A DNA stretch of 64,000 nucleotides from positions 6,131,001-6,195,000 of the forward strand of contig NC_134754.1 of the NCBI RefSeq assembly GCF_050436995.1, given 5' to 3'. Shown one piece after another: positions 38,450 through 51,559 of this stretch. Position 1 is the first letter of the stretch, and each line of letters begins with the position of its first letter. The translations under genes were made by a program, and so were the position numbers. The notes beneath the pieces were generated by a model that had not been told where the DNA came from, searched no databases, and saw nothing but the letters and a program-made list of their open reading frames with translations. The stretch is from Anticarsia gemmatalis (taxonomy: Eukaryota > Arthropoda > Insecta > Lepidoptera > Erebidae).

Positions 38450-40917
38450 TGATTTAGTACACATTGCAGTATTTGCTTTGACATAATAATATTAAATGTT
38501 AGGTCATAACTGTCACACAATTTAATAATAAATTAATATAGTTCCCTATGTTAAACAAATGTATAGGAATATGTACCCCTTAACACTAATTAAAAATACA
38601 AAAATATACCAGTTAACAGTATGGTAGGTACTAGGTACCAATTGACACAGTGATTTACAAGAATATTTATATGAAACCGATGTTATATATGAAAAATATA
38701 GTCTTACTTTATTGTATAGAAAAATAATTTAAGGTCGTATGAGATAAAGGGGGTTTTTTCTTGACTTTAATAAGCTCTGAGATATATCGAACAATGGCAA
38801 CTTTTAGTAGTTTCTTTGTCTCACTTATTCAATAGATATGCTTATGACACGTACCAAAGCCCGAAAACCTTCAACATTTTGAATTTTTTTCAGTACTTAA
38901 TTGAGATATATTTAATTTGTCCACTTACAATCTAGTTGAATTTAGCGACATTTAACTCATACGACCTTTTTCGCTACAAAATATTGTTAGTTTAAGTTCG
39001 AAAGAGCAGGTATGGTAAAATAATATTAAGTTGACATAAGAGTTTTAAAATTAAAAGCTCGCTTACAAATTACGCAACCGGACTAAGATTTCCAATTTAA
39101 AACAAAACAAACATTTTTACCCATTAAAAACTTCTAGATGCGTAAATTTGGAAATAATTTGAAGAACTGCTAAGGCACATTTACCAATTACTTCTCTCAC
39201 TCATTAACAATCACAATCACATTCATTTTTACTAACTCGACGATTTAAAATATTAACTTATTATAATGCCATTATAAAAAGACTTCTAACATATTTAGGT
39301 ATCGGGGAAATATTTTATCCCTGTTTCAATAACACCTGAATGTTTCGACGAAGTCGTGAATATACGCGTAAATAAATATGTATGATTAATTTCATTTTAG
39401 ATTAAATTCCATTTACGCGAAGTAATACATATGTTTTTTCACAGTTTAATATTAGGTCATTTATATTGCACGTGCTCGCTTAAATTGTATATATTAGGTT
39501 TATACTTTTCGAATAAATAATAATACGAATCATCAATCATTATGAGCTATATAACAATTGTAACATACATAAATAATTTACTTTAATTTTACTAAATTAG
39601 TGGACATTTAAACTTGAATAATCCATTAACATTTATGCTTGAAAATATATCTGAATGTAACAATACATTATTATGTCATGTACCTATTACTTTTTACGAA
39701 TTTACATGAACAAAATGTACCTACCGATTGCAAATTAAAATCTACAATTTGAAAGGTACGTAATTGAACATCTATAGACTATATATAGTTTTAAACATGT
39801 TCCTACCTACGTAATAATGAATATGAACTCTGATTATTATTAAGATATACCTATTCTAGTTTAGATTTAAAACCTAAACAATATTTATTTATTTTATTTT
39901 ATTTAAACATGAATGGTTTTATAGACCAGGCATTTTTTATTTATCTACATTTACGAGGATTATGATTTTATATCACAGTATTTTTCATTCCGATATATAA
40001 ATCGAATCATGTCAATGAAACTTGAGCCGACCGCTATCCTAGTAGTGCAGTGAAACAAAATTATTATGCTGATAACTGCGTTACAGTTTGCGGTTTTCCG
40101 GTACGCCGAACACCGGTATGGTATTCCATTTGTAGTTTATGGTTTAATTGGCTAGTTACTTTATATTTACCTCTTGTTGATGAGGTGTATACATCGGATT
40201 TATTAAACGTAATGTTATTTTTAAAGGTAGATGAAACGAAGTCAATGCCCATAATTATAATAATTTGAGTAATAAAATTAGTTATTGATGTCAAAATGAA
40301 ATTGGGAAACGTATGGTTAAACTATGTGTAGGTACTTAGGTAATGCGACAATCATTGGATTCGCATAAAAATATTCTGCTACTTTTTCCACCGAACCTGA
40401 TCCCATAGTTATTACGAAAATATTGGTATTTATCTGTAACTTTAAAATTATCTAAGGAAGTTAAAAATCGTTAAATAAGTACTTAATATTAGGAGATTCC
40501 AAATACATATCTAATAATGTTTTTTGATTAAGTATGTCACGGTATATAATAATAAATATGTAATTATTTCGACATTAATTTCATATGGATATGTTTATTG
40601 TCTAAACACAAGTAAAATGTATTTAACTGTGGCGAGAAAAATATAAAATCGATGCGTTTAAAATCGCTATTATAAATCCTAAAGCCTCTTAAAACTACGC
40701 CTACGTCGTTAGAAAAATAAACCATTATAAACATAGATTTAACATTAAACTAGGAACTTTTAACTACATATAACTACGTACTTAATGGGTAACTGTTAAC
40801 GAAGAACGAAGCTACTAGAAATGCGTAGTCGGCCGAAATATTGCTCATTGAATGCAATGGTAACACGGCTTTACTTCGAGAACTGTATCTACACAATAAT
40901 AAATGTAAAATAGTTAC

Positions 40918-40967
40918 TTTATTGTGTATATAAGTTAATTAACTAACTAACTTATATACACAATAAA
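40918..40967. repeat. Perfect 20-bp inverted repeat
   Basis: Left arm 40918-40937 (TTTATTGTGTATATAAGTTA) and right arm 40948-40967 are exact reverse complements around a 10-base spacer. It lies in intergenic DNA. Confidence 0.85.
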
Positions 40968-41946
40968 ATGTAATTCTACCTGTAGGTAGGACATACTCCA
41001 GTGGCGAACGATTAATTTGAGCGAATATCCGTATGCAATTGAATACATATTCAGCGCATCTCTAGTAACTCCGTAGGCACAGAAAGTAGTCATAATCAAA
41101 ACACTATAAAATGCACATTATTTGGTAACTTTACAAACATCAGAGTATGAAGCACTCACAAAACGAAACTATGCTAGGTAATATGAAAAACTTCGATGGG
41201 TATCTCCTATACCCAAAAATAATAAAAACAATTCTGGAACCTAGTGTGGTTGAAGGATTGCATTACTTCTCACGTCGTGACATAAAAAAAATAACATAAT
41301 GTAAGATTATTATACCTAAATTGCTTTTCAATACCGCAAATCCCTTTCTTAAAGTGCTTCATACTTGGAACTTTAAACATACAGTATAATATAGTAAAAC
41401 AATAATTACAACTATATTATTATTTCCCATTTTAATAATTATGCTAAAAGCATAATATGTCAGTCTATACACGATTATTGTGCGATATTTCAGTAAGTAT
41501 AGATTACTCTATATCACAAGTCAGCACTATGACAATCGTATAACCATAATAACATGATATTCGTTTTAGAACTGGAAGAATAACAACTTCGACTAAACAT
41601 ATGGATATCTTTTAAAAATTAACTAGCTTTAATTGACCACATACGTAAAATACTATTACGATTTTCTACCAAGTGACCTGTTGGATCTAATACTTTATAA
41701 GACTTTTGACTACACAATTTCATTTCCAGTACTAAAATATAAGTCTTAACTTTTTGGATAAAATATCCAGAGCACGATACCACGAACTGTAGGAGACTAC
41801 CTAAGTCAATAAATATTTTCACTTACCGTAATTCAAAACCAATATAATTTTCAGTTTCACAAGTCGATTACTGTCCGCTAATGCACTTAAATTATTTTCG
41901 AGACGACTGAGCAGTCTACTGGTTTGAGTATCAAATTAAAATTCCG

Positions 41947-44900
41947 TTATAACGTTGTTTGGTGATTAGCTTCTTTATTAAGTAACGAGTCCGGTGATCT
42001 TTCTGTAAGAAAACAATATTACAATAATAAGCATTTTTAGTTACAAGTATACAAATGGCGTACAATTATTGATTATCTTGTTGTAATAACGTTATTTTAT
42101 TTCGTTGTTGTTTGTAGCAAGATAATAACTGGGAAATTAACCAATTACGTCAATAGTCCAGCAAAATAGTTTTATCACTCATAATATAATTGAACCTATT
42201 GTCATTGCGAGCAAATCTGCAATATATTTTTATGTTGTGCGTAAAGTATATAGTAGTAATAGGTAATATACTGACCTACACGCACTCCAGTTGGAGAACC
42301 AGCAACACCATTTGTATGAGCGGCACCTCGATTTGATGTTGGTCGATAGAAGCGTACAGCAAACATTAGTGTTGCTCCGACTAAAGGCGATATGCCAGCC
42401 AGAATAAAAGGCACTGTGTAAGAATTATTGTTAAGACCATATAAGAGACCCGCTATGGGTGGCCCTATCGACAGTGGCGTAGCCGCCACACCCAGCATAC
42501 AGCCGATCGCTTGAGCCGCATGAGCTCCACCGCACAGTTCAAATGCAATAGGTCCTATCAATGAAATAAATGCACCATCGAATAACCCCATGCCTAAAGA
42601 TATAGCGATCAATAATCCGAAATTGCGCACGAAAGGCAGAATTATTGTTAAGATGCCTATGACGTAGAAAGATATCTGTTGCAACAAAATTCTATCAATG
42701 CCCGGTTTATCTGCTAACCAACCAAAGATCAAACGACCCATGCCAGATGTTATAGCTATACACTGCAGAGGCAAGTTCTGATTAACATCAGTAAAATGAA
42801 TTTCGATGAATTTCTTGATATGGACGTAAGGAACAAAATATCCAAATAATGCCACTGGCATAGACAAGGCCCATATCAGATACTTCCTTTTTTTCCAAAT
42901 CTGCACATCTACTATAGAGAGGAACAAAGCCTTAGACCCCTTTTCCCTAGGCGGCTTGACTAGCATTGAAGGAATGGGTTTAAATAGCATACCACATAAT
43001 GCTAAGCCAAAAGTGATAACTGCTAACAGTCTAAATAACCAGTCTAACCCATAATTTTCGATCATATATTGCATTAGTGGCGGCATTATTACGGTAAATA
43101 CAGAGCTACCGATTGTAACAATACCGTTTACTATACCTAAATGCTTTTTAAAATAGTGACCCAAAATGGCAAGAGAAGGAATATATGCGAACGATGCACC
43201 TAATCCATACATAATACCGTAGGTGAAATAAAGGGCATCTACATTATTGGAAACGAAAGAGGACAAAAGCATGCCAGTAGTAGCGATGATGCCACCTAAC
43301 ATAGCCGTCGTTCGAAGCCCGAGTATACCACTCACTATGCCGGATACTGGCGAGATGAAGAATGTAGTTCCCATTGTGAGTCCGCCCACCAGAGCTGAAA
43401 AAGAAACAAATACCACTGATTAATTAGGAGTTTTTCTGTTTTCCATTACCTATCCACATTTACTCGAAGTGCGTTGCGTGTTATCAATCAATAATTTTCC
43501 TCTTATTTAATAAGGTACCTAACGCATACCGATGCAAAATTTCCATTTTTATATGTCGACAATCACTAGTAGCTTTAAAAGTAAAATATATTCTGATCAG
43601 GATCATAATTACTCACAAATTAGCAATACTGTATTTATATCTACATACGTTACGAAAGTTTAACATATCTTATAAAAACGATTCGGCTAATGATCCATTT
43701 ACACCAGTCGCTCTTTACATGCTACTACGGTTTTATTTGAGTCTAGCATGACACTCATAACAAATGACTGAATAATTATTCTATTCGGTCTCATCGGACT
43801 TGACGCATTTAAGCAATTGGCTACAATTTGCCATGTCTTCAATTATTCCATCACATTAGATGGACAACACGTCCACATTTCCGTGAAATGGATCTTTACG
43901 GTTTGCTACGTGAAAATAGGTCACAGCAGAGGCAGACTTTTACTAGTATGTTGGAGTTTCGCACAATACAAAAACCTAATATAAGTAGCTATATTACAAT
44001 ATTACAATGTGTTATGGATCTCCCTACAGTGATAATTATAACAATTAAAATAAAAACTGTATGTTTTAAAAGCGACTACTTGCTATGATTACGATGGTTT
44101 TAAAGAAATTATTAATAACATGCCGGGACTGAAAGATTATTAGAAATAAATGCAGTTAGTGACGACGATTGTAATTGTGCGACTTTCTGATCCCAGAAAA
44201 ATCACGATAAATTTCCATAAATTCAAGCTTGTAAGCAACATTAAAAGCATCCTATATTTAGAGTCACGTATCAGATAACATTATCTATTCTCTAGAGAAA
44301 TCCGAAAGTTACTGCACACGTGTTTATCAATCAACATGGAAGTCGAAAAATCTAAATATAACAAGCAGTTAAAGTTGACAAGTGACACACAATGTCTCGT
44401 AATCTAATCGGGTCATCACTTCACCAGGCGCAGGACAAATCACGAGATTATATTGTACCTACATATGGGTGTTTTTCGTCCGATTATTGAATGCAAGTCT
44501 TACTATAATGATCACAGTAACATTTAATCAGGTCTCATCAATTCGACATTTTGCTCCCCTTAATCACCTTTGCCATCATTATGAGAATGGAGAAAGCTCT
44601 TTGGAAAATGTATCTATTTATAGCTTGTCCTTAAAAATGGTGCACCTATACCATCTATGGCACAATTAAGCATAGAGGCGCCCTATTAATCGATACTAAT
44701 TACCCTTAAATGGTTGCCAAATGTCAACGAACTCTCATGGCTGTAATTTGGAGCACTTGCCTCTTAGGTACCTACCAACTTTTTTCTTATTTCTTCACTA
44801 TTGTCTTATGTAACTTGAACTGACTGCCCCAAATATTAAAATAATGTATAACACACATTATAGTGTGATTATTATCGAGTGAGTTTTTCAGCATAATAAA

Positions 44901-46916
44901 TTACCATTGTAATAAGTCTAGTTTATTAGTAAATAGGTACCCATCTTCGGTTCGTGTGAATTCTATATGTAATTATTATTGATGCTTCGGCTTAACCATA
45001 TTTATGAAAAAAGATAGGTACCTAACTAGGCGATAAAAATCTTAAACCAATTTTATCTATAGTGATCGCGATTCGCGGCCCACCGTGAATGATATTAGAT
45101 AAGAATAAGATTTGGTTAAGACCAAAACAAATAACATACTATCTGACTATACCTACCTACTTCGAAGAATCCTATTGGAATGTACAAAAAATGCGTAGAT
45201 ACTTGACAAAATCGACAATACTTGTTGCGTCATCCAACCGATAATAACACATAGAGTAGGTATTGATTTGGGCAACCAGTAAAGTTATTGGTTTGTCGGT
45301 GCGTCAAAAGAATAATGAAATTGAACGCAATGAAGTAGTGGCCTTCGACGCAGGCGCCGCGCGCCGGTCGTCTGCCGCCACGTGCGTTGTCTCTGGCGCC
45401 GCATGACACTCTGTCCTATTAAATGTTTCGTTGTTTCGTACTTACTAGTCCATTATTATTATTATTGTCTCAGGTAATTCACACCGATATTAAATTCTTA
45501 TCATTTAGGCATTGCGATCGATTGACGCATACAAGGCATATTTTAATGTGTCACCAAAAACGAAACTAATACGATAATTTTATTATTTAATTTTACTGAC
45601 TAACTTGCTGTCTTATTTTCTTCAATCATGATGGCGTGTACAAGGTGCAACTGATAGTGCTAGTGTCTACCTACCTACCTAATTATTTTGATAAGCAAAA
45701 AATAATTAAATAGCCATAGCTGCTAGTAATCACCTAAAATGTCCAGATAGGTGAATTTTATTTTATAAACAAGGTTTGTAAACTTTTAGTTCCAGTTTAC
45801 AGATATTTTCAATTTGTAGGTTTTTTAATCCTTGATTTTTTTTTTATTTAGTTTTAATTGAAAGGTACATTAAATCAAATTAAAATATTAGTCAATTAGT
45901 GATGAATTATTAAAAAAACACCTAATAATTGTTATATTTTAATGATACAGATTGCATAATCACATACTGATTTAATGACAAATATTACACCTAACAATCA
46001 ACAGGAAATTTTAATTAAAGTTAAATGATATATTTCAAAATTAATTGCTATTAATGAGAACAAAGGGTAAACTAATAATATAAATATGTTAGATTGTAAG
46101 TACTGTGTAAAGTAACCTGATAACCCTTCTCAGTACACAAACACAATTATTTGATAACAGAATATATTGGCTTGTATATTGTATGATTGATAATGTGTTC
46201 TGATTTTCACAGACAATGTTGACAGAATCAGACTGAATTATTATACAAAGATAGGGTGCAATGGACCATTTTAATAGATTATTGGCCTGGATAGTATGTA
46301 CCAAGCACCACTAGGAATAGAGTGGAGTGATATAAGTAACATATTTACAGCTATGTATTTATTTTTTAACTAACTTGTTGTTTTATTATTTCTTCCTTAA
46401 ATTAAAAAGAAATATACTGTACCCATGCAGTGTTTTTTTTTATTGATGTAGAATGTCAAGGAAACTTGTAGTGTAAGCTTATTCAAATGTAAACAATTTA
46501 CATACATACCTAGGTATATTATGAACTATTGCCTAATCAAATATTCACATGCTTCAGTAGCAATTTGCAATGGAAATTATAGATGACGAAATTAAAACCT
46601 CAGCTGAGTAAGCACACTTTATCTAGGTGTGTATTGATGTTAGAATGTACGTAAATTAAAACTTACCTGCACGACTTTCGGCATTAGGAACTCCATTCGC
46701 TATAAGATCTTTTTCGAGGACGGTATAAATAACACTGTATGAATTGATCACGCCGAATAACAGGCCATTGGTAAGGAAAGATCCAACCACCACTGCGATT
46801 GCTCGAAATCCTCCATCGGGAGGTCCCACTGGTTCTTCATGACTTAAGTTACCATTTGTATGAGCTTTATTTCTTTTTCTTAGTAAATCTGAATTTTCTT
46901 TTGGTTCTATATCCAT
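41947..46916 (-). CDS. SLC16-type monocarboxylate transporter-like protein
   Basis: Twelve-helix MFS carrier of the monocarboxylate transporter family, probably proton-coupled transport of small acids across the plasma membrane (inferred). Exons: 46667-46916 (ATG at 46916; N-terminal tail and TM1), 42276-43394 (TM2-TM12), 41947-42002 (short tail, TAA). Donors GTAAGT and GTCAGT; the phases fit and give 474 residues. The last exon follows a strong acceptor (TTGTTTTCTTACAG) and reads ERSPDSLLNKEANHQTTL. Family features: PPDGGFRAIAVVVGSF at the start of TM1 (the usual DGGWGW is altered) and GHYFKKHLGIVNGI at TM5 (the usual YFxKRRALANG is altered). A central cytosolic loop of about 30 residues separates the two halves. 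Which MCT paralogue it is cannot be said. The 3.3-kb intron is free of coding sequence. Confidence 0.88.
43395..46666 (-). other. Intron of MCT-like gene with GC-rich patch
   Basis: AT-rich intron. A short CpG-rich patch at about 45350-45410 (GGCGCCGCGCGCCGGTCG) stands out; it could be an internal promoter or a non-coding exon. No coding exon recognised. Confidence 0.45.
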
Positions 46917-48073
46917 CTTGCAGTTATATAAATCCTCCGAGACGTATTTTAATCAGTTTCACAAGCACATGGTGCTAGTATAATAATGCAATAGGTATCT
47001 AAAAAGCTAATACGATCACACTAGTCGAGCAGAAGTAAGAAATGTTTACTAAACAATTATTTTAAACATTTATAACAACTTTAATTCACCAAATTTGTTC
47101 TTGTACTGTTATCGGAAAGTATAGGTACTTTTAGTGCAAGATCTAAACAACTTGACAAACGTCCATTGACTGAATTATAATCGTGTTGTGACAAATTTGA
47201 CATAAAGACAGCAGGCAAGAGTTGACAGCGTAAACGTCAGGCAAACGTCAATTATTATTTTTTTTTTTTTGTTATTCCGTTTCACGGTTCTGTGATCAAA
47301 CAAACGTCAATTAAAGCTAGTGTTGCTAACTACATCGTCCGAGTCAACGAGATTCCGCAAATACCGAAGCCAGGGTCATGCCAATACCAGATTCTCACGA
47401 GTTTGGTAAATCCTACTTCATAAATATAGATATTTAAAATTGGGTATAGGATTGGAATCCCTATAATAAAATATACCACCTGAATTACGCTGTTACACTA
47501 TTTAAATACATTTTGAAATTTACTTTTCATTTTCATGGTAAGTCATTGTAGGTAGCAAAATTATGTGAAAATTCGTAAGTATTTCGTTTTATATTACTGC
47601 CAGAATATCAAATCAGGTGGAATTTTATTTCGACTTTTGTTATCAATCGTTGTCACTTTATCTATCGGATAGGTTATTCGACACTTAAACGCAGGTAAGC
47701 TGTAACAATCCACCCATATGCAAATTTTATTTAAAAACAGTACCTAGTTAAGTAGGTACCTATTATTCTGTATATTTATCTATCTACTCATTAATCGCCT
47801 ATTGAGTACATCCCTAGTAATGTTTTTGCTTGCTTGGTGTAATTTTCCAACTATTTCCGTTGGCGTGTCAATCAGCTGTCAGACTCAGTGATCGTGATTA
47901 TGTTGACAAGTAGCCTGCAGCTGCTATCGAGGAGTGTTTTGTCCTCTTATAATTTTGCTCAGGACATACGGATACGTAACAACTACAAATCTTAATACAG
48001 CAGAACCTACAAGCCAGTATATTCACGAAATAGTCCTCAAGGAGCACAACTGTGCAGGTCAAAGTTTGGCGAG
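46917..48073. promoter_or_regulatory. Divergent promoter interval MCT-like / UFL1
   Basis: 1.16 kb between the start codons of the MCT-like gene (-) and UFL1 (+). It contains a poly-T run near 47255-47270 and otherwise AT-rich sequence. Both 5' untranslated regions must lie here; no core motif is distinctive. Confidence 0.45.
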
Positions 48074-51000
48074 ATGGCCCCTTCAACAGATTGGGATGAG
48101 ATTAAAAGATTAGCTGCTGATTTTCAGAAAGCGCAGCTAAGTTCAACTTCTCAAAGGTACGAAATATATATTCCTAAGATTCATTAAGACCTCTCTGTTG
48201 TCCCATTCAATGTCTTCGGAATTAGTAAATAAACTACTTTTGCTACTAGTTGCAAACTACTTTTACTTTTAGTACCTACTTGAAATAATAATTTATTTAT
48301 ACTTTCAGGTTGTCAGAGCGAAACTGCATTGAGATTGTCACAAAATTAATTGAATTGAAATTAATTGATGTTATATTTACAACTGATGGTAAAGAGTATC
48401 TTACACCTCAACAATTGACGAAGGAAATTAAGGATGAATTGTATGTTCATGGTGGTCGCATCAATACAGTTGATCTAGCTAAAGAGCTCAATGTCGATCT
48501 AAGTCAAATCAACAACAGTGTCTCTGACATTATCAGAGGAAAAGAGGTGCAACTAGTTTCAGGTTATCTGATAGCCCATTATTATCTAGAAAAAGTTGCA
48601 AGAGAAATCAATGAGAAATTGCAACTCCAGGGTCAGATATCTGTAGGGGAGTTAACATTACAATACGATTTACCTGCAGAGTTACTGCAACACAATGTAT
48701 TGGAGAAATATTTGGGTAAAATAATTATTGGAAAGCAAGATCCATCAGAGCCCAGGACTTTCTACACTGAAGAATACATTACGAGGACTAAGGCTAAGAT
48801 TCGTGGAGCCTTAATGGGTTTATTGAAACCAACCCCAGTAGCTGTTATTGTAAATCACTGCAACTTATCAGACCGCTTATTTTTGTCCCTGTTTGATCAA
48901 ATTAATGCACCTGGAGTACTTACTGGACGGCAAACTGGAGCTCTCTATGTACCATCATGTTACACCAAGTCTCAAAATGATTGGGTGATGAGTTTCTACA
49001 AACAGAACAATTATTTGGAATATGATGCTTTGTCTCGCTTAGGGTTGTCTGATCCCAAGGGTTATGTAAGACGTATCCTGACTAATGAGGATTTGACTTT
49101 TCTTAGCAGCTGTGTGATTGGATCACAAATAAAACAGCAACTGGAAACAGCTTTAGAAGAATGTATTGCATCAAAGAGTTATTTAGATGTTGTATCTTTG
49201 TTACCTTCAGTTTTGACAGACACAGACATTGAAAATGTTCTAGATGATCTACTGAAAAAGTCCAAATCAACAATATTATTTGATAATACAGGTAAGTCCA
49301 CTTTAAAATCACAGGGTTATTTTATATGAACTGGGGCTTATAAATCAGAACCTAATTAGAGTAGAGCAGCAGCACATTAACCAAATTATTTCTTTAGTTT
49401 TCAGCCATCATTACATTGAAATTTTGAAACAAGCTTGCATGCCAATGACTCAACAAAAAGCTGAGGCTGTTGTAAAGTCTGGCAAATATCAACAATTCTA
49501 CATTGAAAAACAAATGAACAAAGCAGCTGAATTTACACAGACTGGTCATGTTGACCATAAAGCTGAGAGACGTGAGGAGCGTAGGAGAAAAGCTGCATCT
49601 GGTAAAGGTGGTGGTGGCACTCAAGGCCGAGAAACTAAGACTAAAGCTGTTAAAAAACATGCCAGATCAAAACAGACTGCTCACGATTCTGACTCGGATG
49701 ATGGTGGTAATGCAAATAAAAAAGCACAAACACAACTTGAAATTGTTTCTGTGGAAAATATAGAGAACATCATTAAAGAAACACTTGAAAATGAAGGTTT
49801 AGAAGATTTGCTTACAAGAATTTCTGAACACCTTCAAGGGTAAGGAAATAGTAATACTTACTACTCACTCAGAAAGTAGCAAACTTGTATTTTTTACATA
49901 TATAATATGCATATTAATTACATGTCATGTATTTGTTATTTTTTTAGGAGCCTTAACCAAATTGCTTTAACAAAAGCAAAGGAGACTGCTGATAAATTAC
50001 TTCAGGATGCTAGTCAAAACAGAAAACAAACTCATACATCTGCTCAAGATAAGATTAACATTTTAGTCAATGACATGAAATTGTATGAAAAGGGTTTGAA
50101 ATCTCTACCTTCAGATCAGCAGCCCCAGTTTATCAAATATTTGCTGAAATCACTGGGTGGTGATATTCTTTCGGAATTTTGCAAATATGCTGCTAATCAA
50201 TGTAATTTATCTGTGCAAGTGGATGTTTTGTCAGTTGAACAGAGAAATAAAATAATCAATGACTTGTCAGACGAATTCATGAAGCCATTAGTGTCCCTCA
50301 ATGCAACATTGTCAGATCAAAATACTGAGGCATTTTACCAAGCTGTAGATACATGTTTATCTGAATTTGGCATGATTTTGAAAAAAGTTAATAAAAAGGA
50401 AGACAAGTGAGTATGAAAACCATTTTGAAAAGTAGAATTCTTAATAATAATATCCATTATAACCCATTGCTGGGCAAAAGCATTTGCTAATTCCGCCACA
50501 CTCGCAATTCGCAAATACGGGTTGGTGAATTAGCATGCTCTTAATATGGTAATATTATAATATTTTGATTAATATAAATATTATTTATTTTCTTCAGGCA
50601 CCTTATTCAGAATCATAGAGAAAAATTAATTTCTGAGCTAGAAGGGTGTGAAGATCCAGCCTTAAGTCTTCACATTGCGGTGTTGGCAATTTTCACTATT
50701 GTCACTCAAAATATGCTTCATGCCTCTGGTAGACAAGTACCAGTAATCATCTCATATTTAAAAACTCAACTTAAAGAAGAAGATTACAACAGACTTCAGT
50801 CGTGGCATGGTAAGTTTTGATATGTACTGTTATCTTGTATTTTTGGGTTGATGTAATGTATAATATATGAACGAAAAGCTGTATATAATACGCTATACTA
50901 GATGGCCTATATCAAGGATAGAATGAGAGAAATGAGCCAAACTGTAATTCTAATTTATATATTAAATCCCCACCAGTAGGGATAACTTTGTTCATAATTT

Positions 51001-51177
51001 TGGAATTCTAATGAGAATAAATTTTTAGCCTCAATGAAATCTACTTTCCTTTTCACAGAGTTGGTAACAAAGTACTTAACATCAACTGATGAAGAAAAAG
51101 ATACAATTGAAGAAAAACTTAGCCAAGAGTTACCAAATTTAAAAAATATGGTTCAAGAAATCAAGAAATATAAGTAG
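48074..51177 (+). CDS. UFL1: E3 UFM1-protein ligase 1 (UFL1)
   Basis: Ligase that attaches the ubiquitin-like modifier UFM1 to substrates such as ribosomal proteins at the ER membrane, with DDRGK1 as adaptor. Six exons: 48074-48156, 48309-49291, 49398-49839, 49948-50406, 50598-50809, 51059-51177. The phases agree and give 765 residues (human 794). The N-terminus MAPSTDWDEIKRLAADFQ and the block RLSERNCIEIVTKLIE are typical, followed by winged-helix repeats with DGKEYLTPQQLTKEIKDEL and GYLEYDALSRLGL-like sequence (here NNYLEYDALSRLGLSDP). A charged low-complexity linker (RREERRRKAASGKGGGG) lies at about 410-450; the C-terminal part is helical. The ATG at 48074 has a good context (GCGAGATGG). 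It is divergent to the MCT-like gene and convergent with a small minus-strand frame. Secure identification. Confidence 0.96.
50461..50537 (+). repeat. Degenerate repeat fragment in UFL1 intron
   Basis: AACCCATTGCTGGGCAAAAG ... AATTCCGCCACACTCGC ... ACGGGTTGGTGAATTAGCA resembles a widespread lepidopteran repeat, known to me from memory as the flank of a non-LTR-type element. It lies between UFL1 exons 4 and 5 and has no coding effect. Confidence 0.5.
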
Positions 51178-51319
51178 TAATATAATCACATGGCTGGACA
51201 ACTGGAAATGAATACCTGATAGCAGTTCGCATTGTTTTTTATTTTATTGTATGTATATGATGTAAAATAACATAATATATTATGTAATATATTTTTGGTC
51301 TGGTATAACATACTTGTTT

Positions 51320-51325
51320 TTTATT
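51320..51325 (-). terminator. Poly(A) signal for small minus-strand frame
   Basis: TTTATT on the plus strand is AATAAA on the minus strand, 22 bases after the stop codon of the frame at 51348-51506. The spacing is ideal for a compact 3' end. Confidence 0.45.
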
Positions 51326-51347
51326 CTTATTTAGGTATTATTGCTTA

Positions 51348-51506
51348 TTATTCAATTTCATCTTGACCTTTGACAACAACTCCATAAGGGTTTCTGCACA
51401 CAGTGCCTGCGGGCTTGTCGGCGTCATTTGTTCTTAGCATTCGAGCGGTAATGTATTGACAACTCTGCGCGGCTTGTAATGCCGCCGGCATTTGTGTAGC
51501 AGCCAT
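51348..51506 (-). CDS. Putative small protein or terminal exon, unrecognised
   Basis: Open frame of 52 codons from an ATG in good context (AATATGG) to TAA, beginning MAATQMPAALQAAQ and ending GVVVKGQDEIE. The frame stays open a further 16 codons upstream of the ATG (back to a TAA near 51558), so it may be the last exon of a longer protein. The GC content is clearly above the surrounding AT-rich DNA, as in the real exons nearby, and an AATAAA follows 22 bases after the stop. These three signs favour a real gene, but I recognise no family and see no domain. The N-terminal half is Ala/Gln-rich and could be an amphipathic or mitochondrial-targeting helix; that is speculation. It lies between the convergent ends of UFL1 and VBP1. 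Confidence 0.5.
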   Translation of the reverse strand: MAATQMPAALQAAQSCQYITARMLRTNDADKPAGTVCRNPYGVVVKGQDEIE

Positions 51507-51559
51507 ATTAAATATTTGGATAAGAGGTTCAAACCAGAGTGTACGACAGAAAGAGCTTC

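Larger units (their letters stand above)
36876..41946. other. Intergenic, AT-rich, with TIR element and hairpin
   Basis: Spacer between the 3' ends of the SLC22-like gene (+) and the MCT-like gene (-). It contains a poly(A) candidate at 37066, a TIR element at 38304-38449 and a perfect inverted repeat at 40918-40967. No supported gene; the open stretch at 41619-41822 is discussed among rejected items. Confidence 0.5.

Noticed and set aside
41619..41822. Open minus-strand stretch as alternative last exon of the MCT-like gene
   Set aside because: Phase can be made to fit, but the exon at 41947-42002 is nearer, has the better acceptor and gives a normal protein length. It could still be a rare alternative end.
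42202..42275. Read-through of the MCT-like main exon past 42276 (GQYITYYYY...)
   Set aside because: A GTCAGT donor at 42275 and a strong acceptor at 42003 give a sensible charged tail; the read-through is AT-rich and unlike any MCT end.
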